From assembly GCA_003116995.1 (NCBI GenBank), contig BDSL01000061.1, forward strand, positions 124,001-188,000: a stretch of 64,000 nucleotides of DNA. The letters run 5' to 3'. The notes beneath the pieces are model-generated. The model made no database searches. It was not told where the DNA came from and saw nothing but the letters and a program-made list of their open reading frames with translations. The DNA comes from Yamagishiella unicocca. Lineage: Eukaryota > Chlorophyta > Chlorophyceae > Chlamydomonadales > Volvocaceae. This document shows, piece after piece, positions 28,857 through 39,850 of the stretch (the first letter of the stretch is position 1; each line of letters opens with the position of its first letter). Made by a program: the position numbers and the translations under genes.

Positions 28857-29537
28857 CTACGAAGGATGGGGATCACAAGTCCTTAAAGGGCTGACACATT
28901 TGGGGTATGATTTCGGGATCCCGCCTGAACTAGGGTTAGAAGACCAGGTTGATATTATCGGTAAGAGGGAGTTGAATATTGGCAGTATTCTGCACACGCT
29001 TGAGGAACGGTTGATGACGACTGGGCTTATTTCCGTCTGCGCACACCACCACCTCGGGAGTCGGACGGAAACAAACCAGGTGTGAAGCTTCCCGGTGTCG
29101 TGCCCCCGAGTGCTGGTCTGCCACATGAACAGCGCGCAGAGGAGATCACGCAGCACCGCCAGTCGGTCCAAGCTGGAGAGGGATGAACGGTAGGCCGCCC
29201 ATAGGTGACCCACCAAGGCCAGGTAAGCTGTTTCGCTTAGCGGTACACCGGACAGCTCCACGTACCCGCCCAGCATCGACAGCCGCTGATAAGCCTTGCG
29301 GAAGTCCTCAACCCATACGGACTCGCAAGGATTCCCCAAGCCGGTAGCCGAGCTGTAGCGACCTTCCCGCCCCAGCCGGGAGAAGAAGCCGCTGAGCAGG
29401 GAGAGGTGGCTCTTCACGGCGCTGGGGCCGACAGCCTTGTCTGGGCCGCCACGCCCGCGATGGTTGGGAAGCCAACCCTCCATCAAGTACACTAGCACGT
29501 CCTCGGGCGCACAGTTGCTCAGGTCATGCCGACACAC
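28857..29537 (-). pseudogene. Tyrosine-recombinase fragment (DIRS or Crypton-type transposon)
   Basis: A 226-codon minus-strand frame reads, in order: an N-terminal helical segment (PEDVLVYLMEGWLPNHRGR), a second helical block (SAVKSHLSLLSGFFSRLGREG, then NPCESVWVEDFRKAYQRL), and RLAVLRDLLCALFMWQT followed by SRGHD. This matches the SAM-like core-binding domain and the start of the catalytic domain, with its first Arg, of the tyrosine recombinases carried by algal DIRS retrotransposons and Cryptons. The later catalytic residues (HxxR and Tyr) are not found. The final ~75 residues look like out-of-frame or intronic sequence, and no reverse transcriptase lies nearby. I call it a truncated transposon remnant. 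Confidence 0.55.
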
Positions 29538-29639
29538 ACACTGGATGGGTATGCAGAGCTACATTCCCGCTTAGGTGTACGCCAGTTTACTGCGCTTTAG
29601 GTTATGTATTTGGGGTCTAGAGGTCAGCCGCCCGCATGG

Positions 29640-29735
29640 GCGAGCTCGTGAAGACCGCTGGTGCCTGGGGTGCGGTGACCTGGCGCTGACCGGGGACGAA
29701 AGGCATGTACTGCTGGAATGGCCGCCGCGATGAAC
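29640..29735 (+). mobile_element. LINE C-terminal zinc-finger fragment
   Basis: A short plus-strand frame reads DRWCLGCGDLALTGDERHVL then LEWPPR before a stop. The C-x2-C-x10-H spacing followed by a Leu-Glu-(Trp) Pro resembles the zf-RVT region downstream of reverse transcriptase in plant and algal non-LTR elements, with the last Cys changed to Trp. Only this fragment is visible. Confidence 0.45.
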
Positions 29736-30218
29736 TGTGGGGAATGGGTATAACTACCAATGCCACGATGCTGCAGGTCATGAGTATTGAAGACCAACGG
29801 GGTTTAGCGAGCATGCTGAACCGTATTAGGAATCACCGCACAGCGATTACGGGTATCAGGACATAATTGCTGTGTTACTGATCATGTTTACGTAAACGTT
29901 TTCTATTCTTCTGTATGAGTTGCTTTGGTTTGCGGTCCATGAGGCCCGACGGTGAGCCTCCTGGCTCGTCTGGGCCTTACGAGCGCCAAGAGCTTGTTAT
30001 CAATCAATGAATCAATCACACTGCTTCTCAACAGCCAAACAATATGAAATAGCACGTAGACGAAATCATGCCTGCTGCTAACAAGGGCTAACTCCCTGCA
30101 AGCCAAGAAGGGAACACTTCGTACAACGACAAAACGCACATCGATAGAAGAATTTGCATGCTTGCAACTATACTACTCCATGCTGTAAATCGTGTTTCGA
30201 ATATACAGCCCAATTACC
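29736..30218. promoter_or_regulatory. Intergenic, promoter side of acyltransferase gene
   Basis: It is AT-richer than the flanking genes, with no coding signal. The upstream region of the acyltransferase must lie here. No TATA box or other element could be assigned. Confidence 0.35.
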
Positions 30219-31727
30219 ATGACTAGCGCAAAATATGATACTTGGAACTCACCTTTCCTTGAACTGCGAACGCCGTTTACGAACGAAGAAGCATGGAGGA
30301 TGCCCATCCTGCTTCTGCTAGCTCCCCTGCGGATGTTCGTCGCGATCCTTGCCTGCTGCGTCGTGGCGATCATAAACACGTTGTCCGCTTGGAACTGGCC
30401 CGTGGACAAGCCGCTGCCCGCGCGGCGGCGTGCCTGGATCATGTTCAGCAAAGAATTTCTCATCGTTGTCCTGTGGATGCTGGGCTTTCGCGTGAAGGTT
30501 ACAGGTCGCGATAACGTTGCACAAGCTGAGGAGCTGGGTTCAGTCATCGTCTTTAACCACGTCAGCTACATAGACGCACCGGCCATCATGTGGCTCCTTG
30601 CTCCTTCTGGCGTGGGCAAGTCCGGTGTCTCCAACGTGCCGATTTTGAAGCACGTCGTACGCGCCTACCAGGCTATATATTTCCACGAGGATAAGCCACG
30701 GACAAATTCTACTCCAAGCAAGCCGCATAAGACACCAAAAAATCCGGTGGCGTACATTGTGACGGGCAGTGTCACAGAGGTGCTACAAAAACGCGTGTCT
30801 GAGCCGCTGTATGGCAAACCCGGTGGCTTCCCGATGGTTTGCATGGCACCTGAAGGCACCTGCAGCGATGGCCGCGGTCTCCTTGAGTTCCGTACTGGTG
30901 CCTTTGTGCTGGGACGCCCGGTGCTGCCTGTGTGCTTGAAGTACACAATCAACGGCCACAATCCAGCTTGGACGCAGGTGGGTTGACAGGAGCAGCCGCA
31001 ACCTTATTAGGTTATAACTCGATAGCTATTGAGCCACTTTGGCAGTCCAGAAATGCGGGAATGAGCCTGTACCGGTATATGACATTATGATGGTATTGTG
31101 AGGTCGCATGAGGCACTTGACGTCCCCCAATCACAGGTGTACTCCGAGGCATGGCATTTGCTTCGTCTACTGTGCCAATGGCGCAACGAGCTCGAGATTA
31201 TTATCCTCCCGCCATACTTGCCATCTGTGGAAGAGAAGGCAGACCCGAAGCTCTATGCCGCCAATGTCCGCTGCATGATGGCCAAGGCACTGGAGCAGCC
31301 CCTGCTTCCGCACAATCACTCCCACTTTTTGGCCTTAAAAAAATTGAAGGTGAGGGGTGGTGAGACCAGAACGACAAAAGACGAACTAGAGGTAACCTGG
31401 GCGGTGGGAAACGGGCAGGCGTTGGGGGGATCCTTTGCCATGAGATGTTCAGCCACGCGTGCACCATACTTCGTTGTCTTCCATTACAACCGAAGGTGTA
31501 CCAAAGGAATTGATTTGTATGTCTACCGGTAACCGTTGTATTACTGCGTGCCCTTAGATGGCATCTGTTCATACGCTCCAGGTGTTTGTCTTCTAAACAT
31601 TTATGCTTCTCGCCTTTGCACCATGTAGGTCAAGGTGGACTGGAGTGGCACCTCCGTATTAGCCCCTCCAGGCGTGGTGGATGAGGGCGGCAAGATTGAC
31701 TTCTCAAAGCATGGGCTGATGCAATAG
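30219..31727 (+). CDS. Lysophospholipid acyltransferase (LPLAT/AGPAT, LPEAT/LPCAT-like)
   Basis: This enzyme class acylates lysophospholipids using acyl-CoA at the ER. Three exons (30219-30977, 31137-31349, 31629-31727) give 356 residues. Two hydrophobic segments stand at about residues 27-53 and 80-90. The catalytic HX4D motif is NHVSYIDAPAIMWLLAP (about residue 110), and the glycerol-phosphate-binding block is APEGTCSDGRGLLEFRTGAF (about residue 210), followed by PVLPVCLKYT. The order and the EGT motif fit the plant LPEAT/animal LPCAT1 branch. The C-terminal EF-hand or long tail of some relatives is absent, and the protein ends shortly after KVDWSGTSVLAPPG. The start was chosen at 30219 because upstream codons in frame lack an ATG. 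No TGTAA was seen soon after the TAG stop. Confidence 0.88.
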
Positions 31728-33520
31728 AGACGAGCTGCACTCTGTTCAGAGCTTACCGGCCAAACCCCGAAGCCTGACTAGTCGCTTGGTGTAGAGTGGC
31801 TTTAGGGGAAGGTACAGACATTATAGGATGCCCAGAGAGTCTCAGCTGTAGGTGAATCGTGTGAGAGATGTACGGTATATGTGTCAATTAAAAAAGAGGA
31901 GGGTATTTCCAGCTGCTCCGGTATATACCTGAAGGGAGGCAGGGAAGCTCGAAGTGATGCCAACCACCGCCAACCAGGCCCGCTTCCGTAGGCTTTTGCA
32001 ATTCTGCAGGGAGATGCGTGTGTACGGTTGCTCTTGGGGGCTGGAGGCACACAACACCGTGCGTCGATGGACGGGTCCAGACCGGAATGTTAGCAGTCCG
32101 TGCCATGTAGGGCCGCTTTCATGGGCGTTGTCCATAGCACCGGCGAGTACATAACCATGTTCTGTGCTGCATGGTGTTAAGGACTCGAGAGCGGTACATG
32201 GTTGACCAGACATTGTTGGTTTGGCGTGGCGTTTTGGGAGGTGGGGTAAGGTGTCATCGCGAAGAGTGCAGATGCGAGGACTCCTGCGTATGGTTGTCTG
32301 GTAGCGCTTGGCGGCAACGTTATATTGTGGTTGACGGGCCCCAGAAATTAATCCATGCATGTATCTTTATGGCAATTTGTATTCGGTGGCATTTTCCAAT
32401 GTGTTTCCCAGCATTGGCAAGCAATTCCTCACACGTGATGCAACTGCTTATATCTCTGGGCACATCCAAGGGTGGCACTAGTGGTTGCAAGAGCTACAAA
32501 TACTGGTGAGGTTCAGGGCGCTTGCAGCTCGGAAACTCGGAATGCTTGCTTCTGTGTCGCCAATTGGAGCTCATACGGCAGCTCCGTCAAAACGATGCCG
32601 GAAACCCGACCAGTACCAACCCAAATCCGACCGCGGAAGCCCGTCACCTCACCCAGAAACTCGACCTGGACAAACCGGGCCTAAAGATTTACAGCAAGGA
32701 GAAACCGACACATGCGGGGTCCGTACCAGTCCGTACAGAGGAGCAACCCCGTGATTCCTTCGCTGAAGTTATCAAGTCCGTGGTCGTCCTCAATGCAGGA
32801 CTGCCAGGTCGACGTAAGCCTGGATTATCTAGTGAAAGAGTGAATTAACATTGGATTTTGGACGCACGCTTGACATACCCTAACAGACGGCCATTGGCAA
32901 CCCTTTGCGTAAAGCCCGGCGCGCCGGCCGTACCAGGCAACCAAATGTATCACACTTTTGCGCTGTCTGCGGTGGATTCTCGGTAGTCTGGGCGCTACCC
33001 GCCTGAACGCCCTGTCTGGGTGTCCCCAACCGTGCCTGCTTTCGTTCCAAAGCGTCGGAATGGTTATAGACAGGATTTACGTTACGCTGCGCCCATGGGG
33101 TCCAAACTGGTTAGGCTTCCCTTCTATTTTCATTGAGGAGATTTGGCGCCAGAACCACCGCCAACGGTCGAGTTTGCGTACTCCTCTCCCATGTTTATAA
33201 CAATTCCACGATTGATTTACGTACCACGACACGTGAGCTTGCCCGTCATTAGCGTGTGAAGGGCGTCAAACTATATGTTCGTGCAACTTACTGCTGGAAT
33301 CCTGGAAGCAGCGGCTCAGGCAACTTAGCTGCCCGGATACCAAGGAATATGTCATCTACTTCTTGCAATGGATTCCCATTTGCCACTTCCCAATTCCCAT
33401 GAGCATGAGCATGAGCATGTTACAGACGTAGGGCCCTCCCAGGTCCGTCCATATCGGTAGCGGCACGCTAGCGGGGTAGCGGCACGCTAGGGGGAACTTG
33501 CGAGGGACGTACTTGGACGA
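31728..33520. other. Intergenic, no gene supported; short repeats at 33401-33492
   Basis: A 108-codon frame at 32522-32848 and others on the minus strand have no recognised homology or splice context. A short GAGCAT microsatellite lies at 33402-33420, and a 19-base direct repeat (GTAGCGGCACGCTAG) occurs at 33457 and 33476, just before the 177-bp satellite. Confidence 0.4.
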
Positions 33521-34018
33521 GGGAAAGCGCCCGATTGTTGCCGTACGTGACCCTATGCTTCCACCAGCCCGCCCAACTAGTATCTAGTATGATAGTACAG
33601 AGCTGGTATGGCGCGGGGGATGGTCTGGCTTCAATTAGAATAGCAATCCCGTTTTCGGTGGTCCAGGCGCTCCCTTGCTGCTAGCGGGGCTGGAAGAGGG
33701 AAAGCGCCCGATTGTTGCCGTACGTGACCCTATGCTTCCACCGCCACGCCCAACTAGTATCTAGTTGAATAGTACAGAGCTAGTATGGCGCGGGGGATGG
33801 TCTGGCTTGAATTAGAATAGCAATCCCGCTTTCGGTAATTCAGGCGCTCCCTTGCTGCTGGCGGGGCTGGAAGAGGGAAAGTACCCGATTGTTTCAGTAC
33901 GTGACCCTATGCTTCCACCGCCACGCCCAACTAGTATCTAGTATAATAGTACAGAGCTGGCTGGCTGGATGGTCTGGCTTGAATTAGGAGAGCAATCCCG
34001 CGTTCGGTGATGTGGTGA
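33521..34018 (+). repeat. 177-bp satellite, almost three copies
   Basis: Copies start at 33521, 33698 and 33875 (period 177) with GGGAAAGCGCCCGATTGTTG and share GTGACCCTATGCTTCCACC, CAACTAGTATCTAGT and GCAATCCCG further on. Divergence between copies is low, with scattered substitutions. The third copy has a ~17-base internal deletion and fades out near 34018. There is no reading frame. The period is in the range typical of nucleosome-sized satellites. Confidence 0.9.
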
Positions 34019-34993
34019 CGTGTCATTTCTGCGAAAAGGCAATGACTCGGCATGTTCCTCCGTTTTGCGTTGTAGGCTAAGGCTTGTGTGTTTGGGTTCG
34101 GGCCTATGTTCGCGGTGAGACTGCAGGTGCACTTCAGGTGATTATAGCTGCGGCAACTAGCGTATAGGCATCCTGCTGCGGCTGCTGCGTGGCTTCAGGT
34201 GCCGCAAGCGTTTCTGCCAGACTGTCTGCAGATACCGTAGCCTGTGGCGTCTGTGTGTCGCTGGCGATGAAAATATGACAGCTGCACTACGGTAGGCTGG
34301 AGGCATGAATGACAACTGTGGCTTTGGCCGCCGATGGTTTCAGAACATGGCCGCCCTCAGAGGATTTTGCAGCAGCCCGCTCTACCACACCGCCGATGCA
34401 TGTGAGGCTGCAGAAGCGGAACACCACCGTTCAGCTCCCCTGCAACTGGAGGCGCTCACCCAAGTGGCTGTTGGCCGTGTCCAAGAAGGCCTTCGCGCCA
34501 GCAATTATGCCTTCCGCTACCAACTGCCGTGAACATCATTTGCGTTCGCAATCAAGGCAGCGTCTGGTGAGGGCATTCATCACTACGCATACCCAGCCTG
34601 CAGTTGCAGGTGCTGTCCCGCACGCACACCACATGAGTAAGCTGAGAGAGGCGCCAGTTGGACTGCTTCCGCCGCCCAACCCACTTCTTGCTCCCGTGGA
34701 CGTTGACGATGCCGAAACCAGCAGCCGTGGGGCAATCAAGTAATCATCATAGTCCTCCGATGCACATTCTAAGATAAATCCCAGGCTCCTGATTCCTTAT
34801 TGTTCTCCTGGCTTCCGGACATAGGGTTGGATGGCGACTATACTTGCACACGGTACGTCAGGGAGACAATACAAGCACGCTTTGCTACGCCTTTCATAAC
34901 AATTTTTTTAAGACGCGTCAACAAATATACTTAACGATATCCAATGAATGCGTCTTCCCGCCAGTCCTTTGCAACTCGTCATGAAATGCGACC
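34019..34993. other. Intergenic, unassigned short frames
   Basis: A 144-codon plus frame at 34309-34743 has no recognised homology. A second overlapping frame starts at 34305. Neither shows family motifs or an exon chain, so no gene is called. Confidence 0.35.
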
Positions 34994-35180
34994 GGAACCG
35001 GCGGAGTCCCCAACTCCGCCGGGCACAAGGGAGGGGGCAGGGGAACCGGCGGAGTCCCCAACTCCGCTGGGCACAAGGGAGGGGGCAGGGGAACCGGCGG
35101 AGTCCCCAACTCCGCCGGGCACAAGGGAGGGGGCAGGGGAACCGGCGGAGTCCCCAACTTGGCGAAGGGTGCACCACCGA
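34994..35180 (+). repeat. 48-bp tandem repeat, four units
   Basis: Units start at 34994, 35042, 35090 and 35138 (GGAACCGGCGGAGTCCCCAA...). The period is a multiple of three, so both strands keep open frames. The plus strand would read a 16-residue repeat (EPAESPTPPGTREGAG), within an open frame 34944-35270. Each unit contains a short palindrome around GGCGGAGT/ACTCCGCC. No splice or family evidence supports expression. Confidence 0.85.
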
Positions 35181-36630
35181 GGTGGCTTCCGCCCATCCCC
35201 AGCGGGCCCGCTGCGAGGAGTGTCCGCAGGTGCTGGTAGGGCTGGTTGTGGACGCCGCCGATCCCACTGAGTGGTGCACCGGCGGCTGCCCCACTGGGTC
35301 CGTCCGACGTCGCTGCTCCCGCTGCTGCCGGTGTTGGTCCTTCCCGTGGACCCGCCTGCTCCAGCTGCTGCAGCCACTCTGGTAGTGTACAGCGCTGCGG
35401 ATGCGCCCGTTATCTGTGGGGCGGCTTGTCTACCTTGTTGGCGGAGATTGTTGGCCGCGGCGACGAGCTGGTTGGCGGCGTCGTCCGCGGCATTGCTGTC
35501 ACACGAGAGAGCTGCTCATCGAACAAATCATGTGACGGGTGAACATGTGGCTTTTCGGCTTGGGTGATTTACGGGCAGCAAGTCTGTCGAGACTGCCCGC
35601 GGTGGCGGATATGACTCGCTTGACCTGCGGTTCACCAGCAACAGGCGGGCTACCTACCACAGAGGCACTCCGTGTGCGCCTGTGGCGATAGGATCCCCGG
35701 CTGCCGACAAGACTACTGGCCAGGCGCTACTGGGAACGAGTTGAGAAGCAAGGCCGCGAACCCCTACCTCTCAGCGGGCTCCAGCGCAGCGATTCGATTT
35801 CGATGCGTTAGTGCTGCGGGTGATCTTTCTCATGCGATTCCGGGGAGTCTCGCACGGGGCTTATTGCCTAGCTCAAGGCTTTTCAACGCACAGTCTGGAG
35901 CCGAAAAGCGGCCATAATGGCCCGCTGTCGGCCTTTAAATAGCACCAACACACGCGACGAAAGTTCGACACATAGGGCCCTACTCTCACCAACATACGAA
36001 CACTCGTCCAAAGAAACCACGAACGAGGCACTGGCCAGCACTGGCGCCAAACTCCGACTGCACAGAACGTCGTTCCTATCAATACTAGGTAGACAACGAA
36101 TACAGCCCCGCTGATAAGCGGACAGAAAACACCCATCGCGCCACCTTGCATCTGTTTGTGCGGCAATCTGTTCCCGCCAAGCGCCTACAACCGCACTCAT
36201 ACCGCGACGCGGCACGGGGCCCACCACGAGCCTTACTACGACCCAACCGAAGTAGAACTAACATGTTAGCGACTAATGATGGTTTTGACGGTAACTTGTC
36301 GATGACGGTGAAATGACGTGACATCGTCGCCGGCTTGGGCCAGGTTTGTTTGGTCCAGGATAGCTGCGTCGAAGCGTTGTTTCTGTTGGTTGATCATCCC
36401 ACGACGCACGGTGATTTGTTGCAGGATTCCATCTGACTCCGCGGAGATCGCTCTGCGCTGAGGTGCGTACGGGTCATTGCCGGTTGCTGGTGGCAGGTTC
36501 GCCAACTGATCATTGGCCGCGCGAGTTGTTTGGGTCCAAAGCAGCGTCTTCGGTCCAGTTGGCGAGGGACAGGCTGTCTAAGTCCGCCATTGCAATGGCC
36601 CTGTTTCGCCGGGTTGCCGCTGCTGCGAGG
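35181..36630. other. Repeat-rich intergenic sequence, nothing assigned
   Basis: Several short Cys-rich or low-complexity frames occur (35271-35567, 35883-36227), and a minus-strand frame at 36266-36505 follows the LTR at 36631. None shows a diagnostic motif. Confidence 0.35.
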
Positions 36631-36844
36631 TGTTGTGACTCTTTGTGTGGTCCAGCGAGAACCGGACGGAATCTGGACTCACTCGCCTCCGGGTAACGTG
36701 CTTCTGACTCCTCTGAGTTTTCAAATGACTAACTTCTGGCTTTACTTGGAAGAGCAGTGCCGCGGGCCTATAGGGCTAACGGCACTGTCGTACACGCCAG
36801 CACTTAGCGTGTGGGGGCAGACCGGAACCCAACACACCTCAACA
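36631..36844 (-). mobile_element. Copia-type LTR (left, 3' LTR)
   Basis: The 214-bp block begins TGTTG and ends CAACA on the plus strand (the TG...CA form on either strand). It is about 80% similar to 39258-39456. The adjoining 36845-36856 is CTCCCCCGCGGG, whose minus-strand reading is a GGGGGAG polypurine tract directly before TGTTGA, the usual layout at a Copia 3' LTR. Confidence 0.65.
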
Positions 36845-38363
36845 CTCCCCCGCGGGCTGTCAACACACGCGCACCGCGACTACTGCACGATACTTCTCCA
36901 GGCGCTCATAAACCGAAGTCGAGCAATCAAACTAGGAAGTCTGCACTGCCACACACGCACAGACACACATCAGATCACGACAAGGCGCTCCCAGCTAGCC
37001 TATCACGTCTGCACGAATACGGGACAAACAGCCCCTTGATTCACTGTTGCAACAGTGACACAAGGAACCAATTGGTACTCATGAATGTAGGAGAGCAATC
37101 CACGCCCCTCTGCCGCAACAACCTAGCCCTCAATCATCCACACACGGGCAAACGTGCCCAACCGCTGCCATCCTCTAACAGCAATCGTACAGCATAGCGC
37201 CACCAAGGCCGTACAAACATCATTCACTGCGAATCTCCTCAACAGGCGAATCCGAATCACAAGCCCGTTGCCTCAAATAGTCCATGCCGTCTCCGCTCTG
37301 ACAAACTCAGACGTCTGTCACAAAACACCAGGTGGGAGGATCCGCTCCCCCTGCCCCAAACTGCAACCAAGCCCGCGGAGAACAGCGAGAACTGCGACCG
37401 GGGAGCGACCCTCGCGTCGTGTCGGGACTTGACCTCAATTCACCCGCTATTTGCCCGCACCGTTCGTGGCACCACAATTTATACGCCAACGCTCATCGAG
37501 TTGCTAGAATGCGTGCTAGCCGGTCCGTTTGTGCGACGTGACGGCATGACTTTTTTCCCACGCTTGGGCCACTACTAAGTTACGGCTACTGCCCACGCAA
37601 CGCCCGAACACGTTGTTTCCTGTCAGACTCAACGTGCCCTCGGACTCCTTACTGCCTGTCTCCACGCTTTCCAAGCACCTTCAACTTAACGCTAACGTTC
37701 TGCTGCTTCGCCTGGTCCTTCTTCCTCTCCTTTCCCAGGTCAGTTTCCTCGCATTTGGCATGGGCTTCCTGTGCCGAGCACTCTGTCTGTTACTGGCATT
37801 GCACGCGAAGTTGTCACATATACCCCTGCCTTGCGCACTAGGATAGGTACATAGGTCCATAGGCTCGGTAGTTGTAGGAGCTTCGCGCCACGCCTACGCC
37901 GCAGCAGCGCGGCGTCGGTTGTTGGGGCCGCTACTGGAGCTCAGCTGCCCGCCACCGTCTTCCTGGCTATCGGAGCGCTGCGCGGCCGCCGGCTACATAG
38001 TACTGGGAATTATGGCTTCTCGTGGACCCACTCTGGGCTTCCTTCGGTAACTATTGGCGCCCCGCACTGCCTCCGGATTCCTTGGTCTCCTCGCGCTAGT
38101 CTCCTTCGCGGCTCAGCTCAGCATATTTAAAACACACCAGCCAGACACCTTCTGCGCTCAATCAACACAGGATCAAATAGCCTAGCATATGCGCTCAATC
38201 AACACAGGATCAAATAGCCTAGCATCAACATACGCTGCAGACATATGTTACGCCCTTAGTCCGCAATCCAGTCCTGACATACACGCGCGTGCCCGCGCGT
38301 CGAGTCCTGTCCGCAATCCTTTCAGCCCCGACCTCAGCCCCTCTCCCCTCCTGATCTAGCGCC
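36845..38363. other. Interior or nested sequence of decayed LTR elements
   Basis: It contains the polypurine tract at 36845-36856, then 1.5 kb without recognisable coding motif. A 35-bp direct duplication (GCGCTCAATCAACACAGGAT...) lies at 38154-38188 and 38191-38225, with period 37. It may include untranslated or inserted sequence of other elements. Confidence 0.4.
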
Positions 38364-38693
38364 TCAGCGCACCCCCATCTGCGTACGGCACTCCACGAAG
38401 CGCGGAGCCGGTAGCGGCTTGATGAGCAGGTCCGCCACGATGTCCGCCGTACTCACGTATTCCATCGACAGCTCCCCCATAGCTACGCGCTCGCGCACGA
38501 AGTGGTAGAGCACGTCAATGTGCTTCGACTGCGCCGAGTGCAGCGGATTGCGGGCCAGCGACAGCGCCCCCTGGTTGTCACCCAGCAGCACGGTTGCCCC
38601 GGCCTCCAACACCCCAAAATCCATCATTAGCTTCCGCAGCCACAGGCCCTCCCGAGCCGCGCTCCATGCTCCCCCAGCTGTTGAAATCAGCAA
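38364..38693 (-). pseudogene. Copia RNase H C-terminal fragment
   Basis: A 109-codon minus-strand frame contains EGLWLRKLMMDFGV, LLGDNQGALSLARNPLH, SKHIDVLYHFVRERV, GELSMEYVSTADIVADLLIK and PLPAPRFVE. This is the typical end of Ty1/Copia polyproteins (DNQ, SKHID, ADxxTK-like). The upstream part of the polyprotein (protease, integrase, reverse transcriptase) is missing, so it is a deletion remnant. Confidence 0.9.
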
Positions 38694-38760
38694 AGCGCCC
38701 GACCTCTGGGGTCGTAGTGTTGCTGCTACATTTCCAGAGGTAATGGGCCTTGATCAACAT

Positions 38761-38775
38761 CAACACTCCCCCTTG
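38761..38775 (-). mobile_element. Copia polypurine tract/LTR junction fragment
   Basis: On minus the sequence CAAGGGGGAG is directly followed by TGTTGATG, the PPT/3'-LTR junction layout of Copia elements. It lies between the gag-like frame and the RNase H fragment, where an intact element has none, so the locus is a mosaic. Confidence 0.5.
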
Positions 38776-38811
38776 AGCAACGCTCACATTCCAAGGACCT
38801 CCCCCGGGCCC

Positions 38812-39210
38812 TTAGCTGGACAACACCCGGCCAGCCAGGTCCACTTCGCCCGCTCCGTCCCCTGCTGCGACTTGCTCCCCCGGCTCAGCCGCTCCGTCCT
38901 CTCCGTCCCCTGCTGGCAGCCCGTCCGGCGCATTCCCCATAATCACCGCATGGGCCGGGGGAGTGCGGGTCCGAACACCTAAAGCGCCTTTTCCCGGGTC
39001 CTCATCGCGCTGCTCGGTAGTAGGTTCCAGCGTCTCGGACCGAACGCCCAGGAGAGACTTTACGCCGAGATAGTTAGCATAATTCTCAACTTGAGCCTTC
39101 CACTCTGGAAAGTGGTCGCGGCCTCTCAGGAGCTCTACCGAGACTTTACCACTTCTGGGCTTGCCAGGAGCTACTTGCCGTCGATCTTCAGCTTTCGACT
39201 CAGCGCTCAA
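38812..39210 (-). pseudogene. Copia gag-like fragment
   Basis: A 132-codon minus-strand frame contains VELLRGRDHFPEWKAQVENYA, the 'L-x-G-x-x-F-x-x-W-K' start typical of Copia gag. It begins 48 bases inside the right-hand LTR and then runs into a low-complexity Asp/Gly/Ala tail. No initiating ATG is in frame at its start, and the capsid and zinc-knuckle regions are missing. Confidence 0.6.
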
Positions 39211-39257
39211 CAGTATCGAGAATGCAGCACCCTCAGCGTAAGCCGGGGCTCATAACC

Positions 39258-39456
39258 TGTTGCGACTCTTTGTATGGTCCAGCGAGAACCGGACGGAATC
39301 TGGACTCCCTCGCCTCCGGGTAACGTGCTTCTGACTCCTCTTTGTTTACACATGACTAACGTCTGGCTTAACTTGCCGAGGGCCAAGCCTAGGGCCAACA
39401 GCACTGTCGTACACGCCAGCACTTGGGGGCAGACCGCGACCCAACACATCTCAAGA
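39258..39456 (-). mobile_element. Copia-type LTR (right, 5' LTR)
   Basis: It starts TGTTGCGACTC on plus and matches 36631-36844 over its length. On minus it ends CAACA and is followed by GGTTATGAGCCCCGG (39257-39243), in the position of a tRNA primer-binding site, then by the gag-like frame. The order LTR, PBS-like site, gag, RNase H, PPT, LTR is that of one minus-strand element spanning 36631-39456 with large internal changes. Confidence 0.6.
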
Positions 39457-39850
39457 CGACGTTGGTGCCGGTCGGTTCTCCCATGGCTAAACAAAACTCG
39501 GCGAGTCGCGATCAGCGAACCAGACACTCCCGCGCGACTGCACGCCCGCGGATCCGAAAACCAGAAGGCTAACCCGCCCCCACTCCGCAGACCGGAGCAA
39601 CCAGGTGCGTAGCGACAACTCTTCTAAGTGAGGTGACGGTGAAACAACACGGCGCCGTCGCCTCCAACAGGCCCAGGCCCCCTCCTGGAGCGCCCAGGCC
39701 AACTACCTCTTAGAACCGAATTTTAGGATAGTCTAAAACTTAATTTCAAAGTGCAAAGATATAACTCAAATTGGTTGCACAGGCAACGCCTGCTATAGTG
39801 TGGACGGATGCGTAGGCCGGCTGAGGGTTGAAGATCATTTACAGTAAATT
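39457..39850. promoter_or_regulatory. Intergenic, promoter side of GT69 gene
   Basis: No gene is seen. The last 150 bases before 39851 are AT-rich. The LTR at 39258-39456 lies only ~400 bases from the start codon and may contribute to the promoter. Confidence 0.35.

Noticed and set aside
34309..34743. 144-codon plus frame
   Set aside because: No family motif, no splice partners, and an equally long overlapping frame in another phase.
36266..36590. Minus-strand frame adjoining the left LTR, considered as gag
   Set aside because: The LTR has its polypurine tract on the other side, so this sequence lies outside the element; it also has a frameshift and no gag motif.
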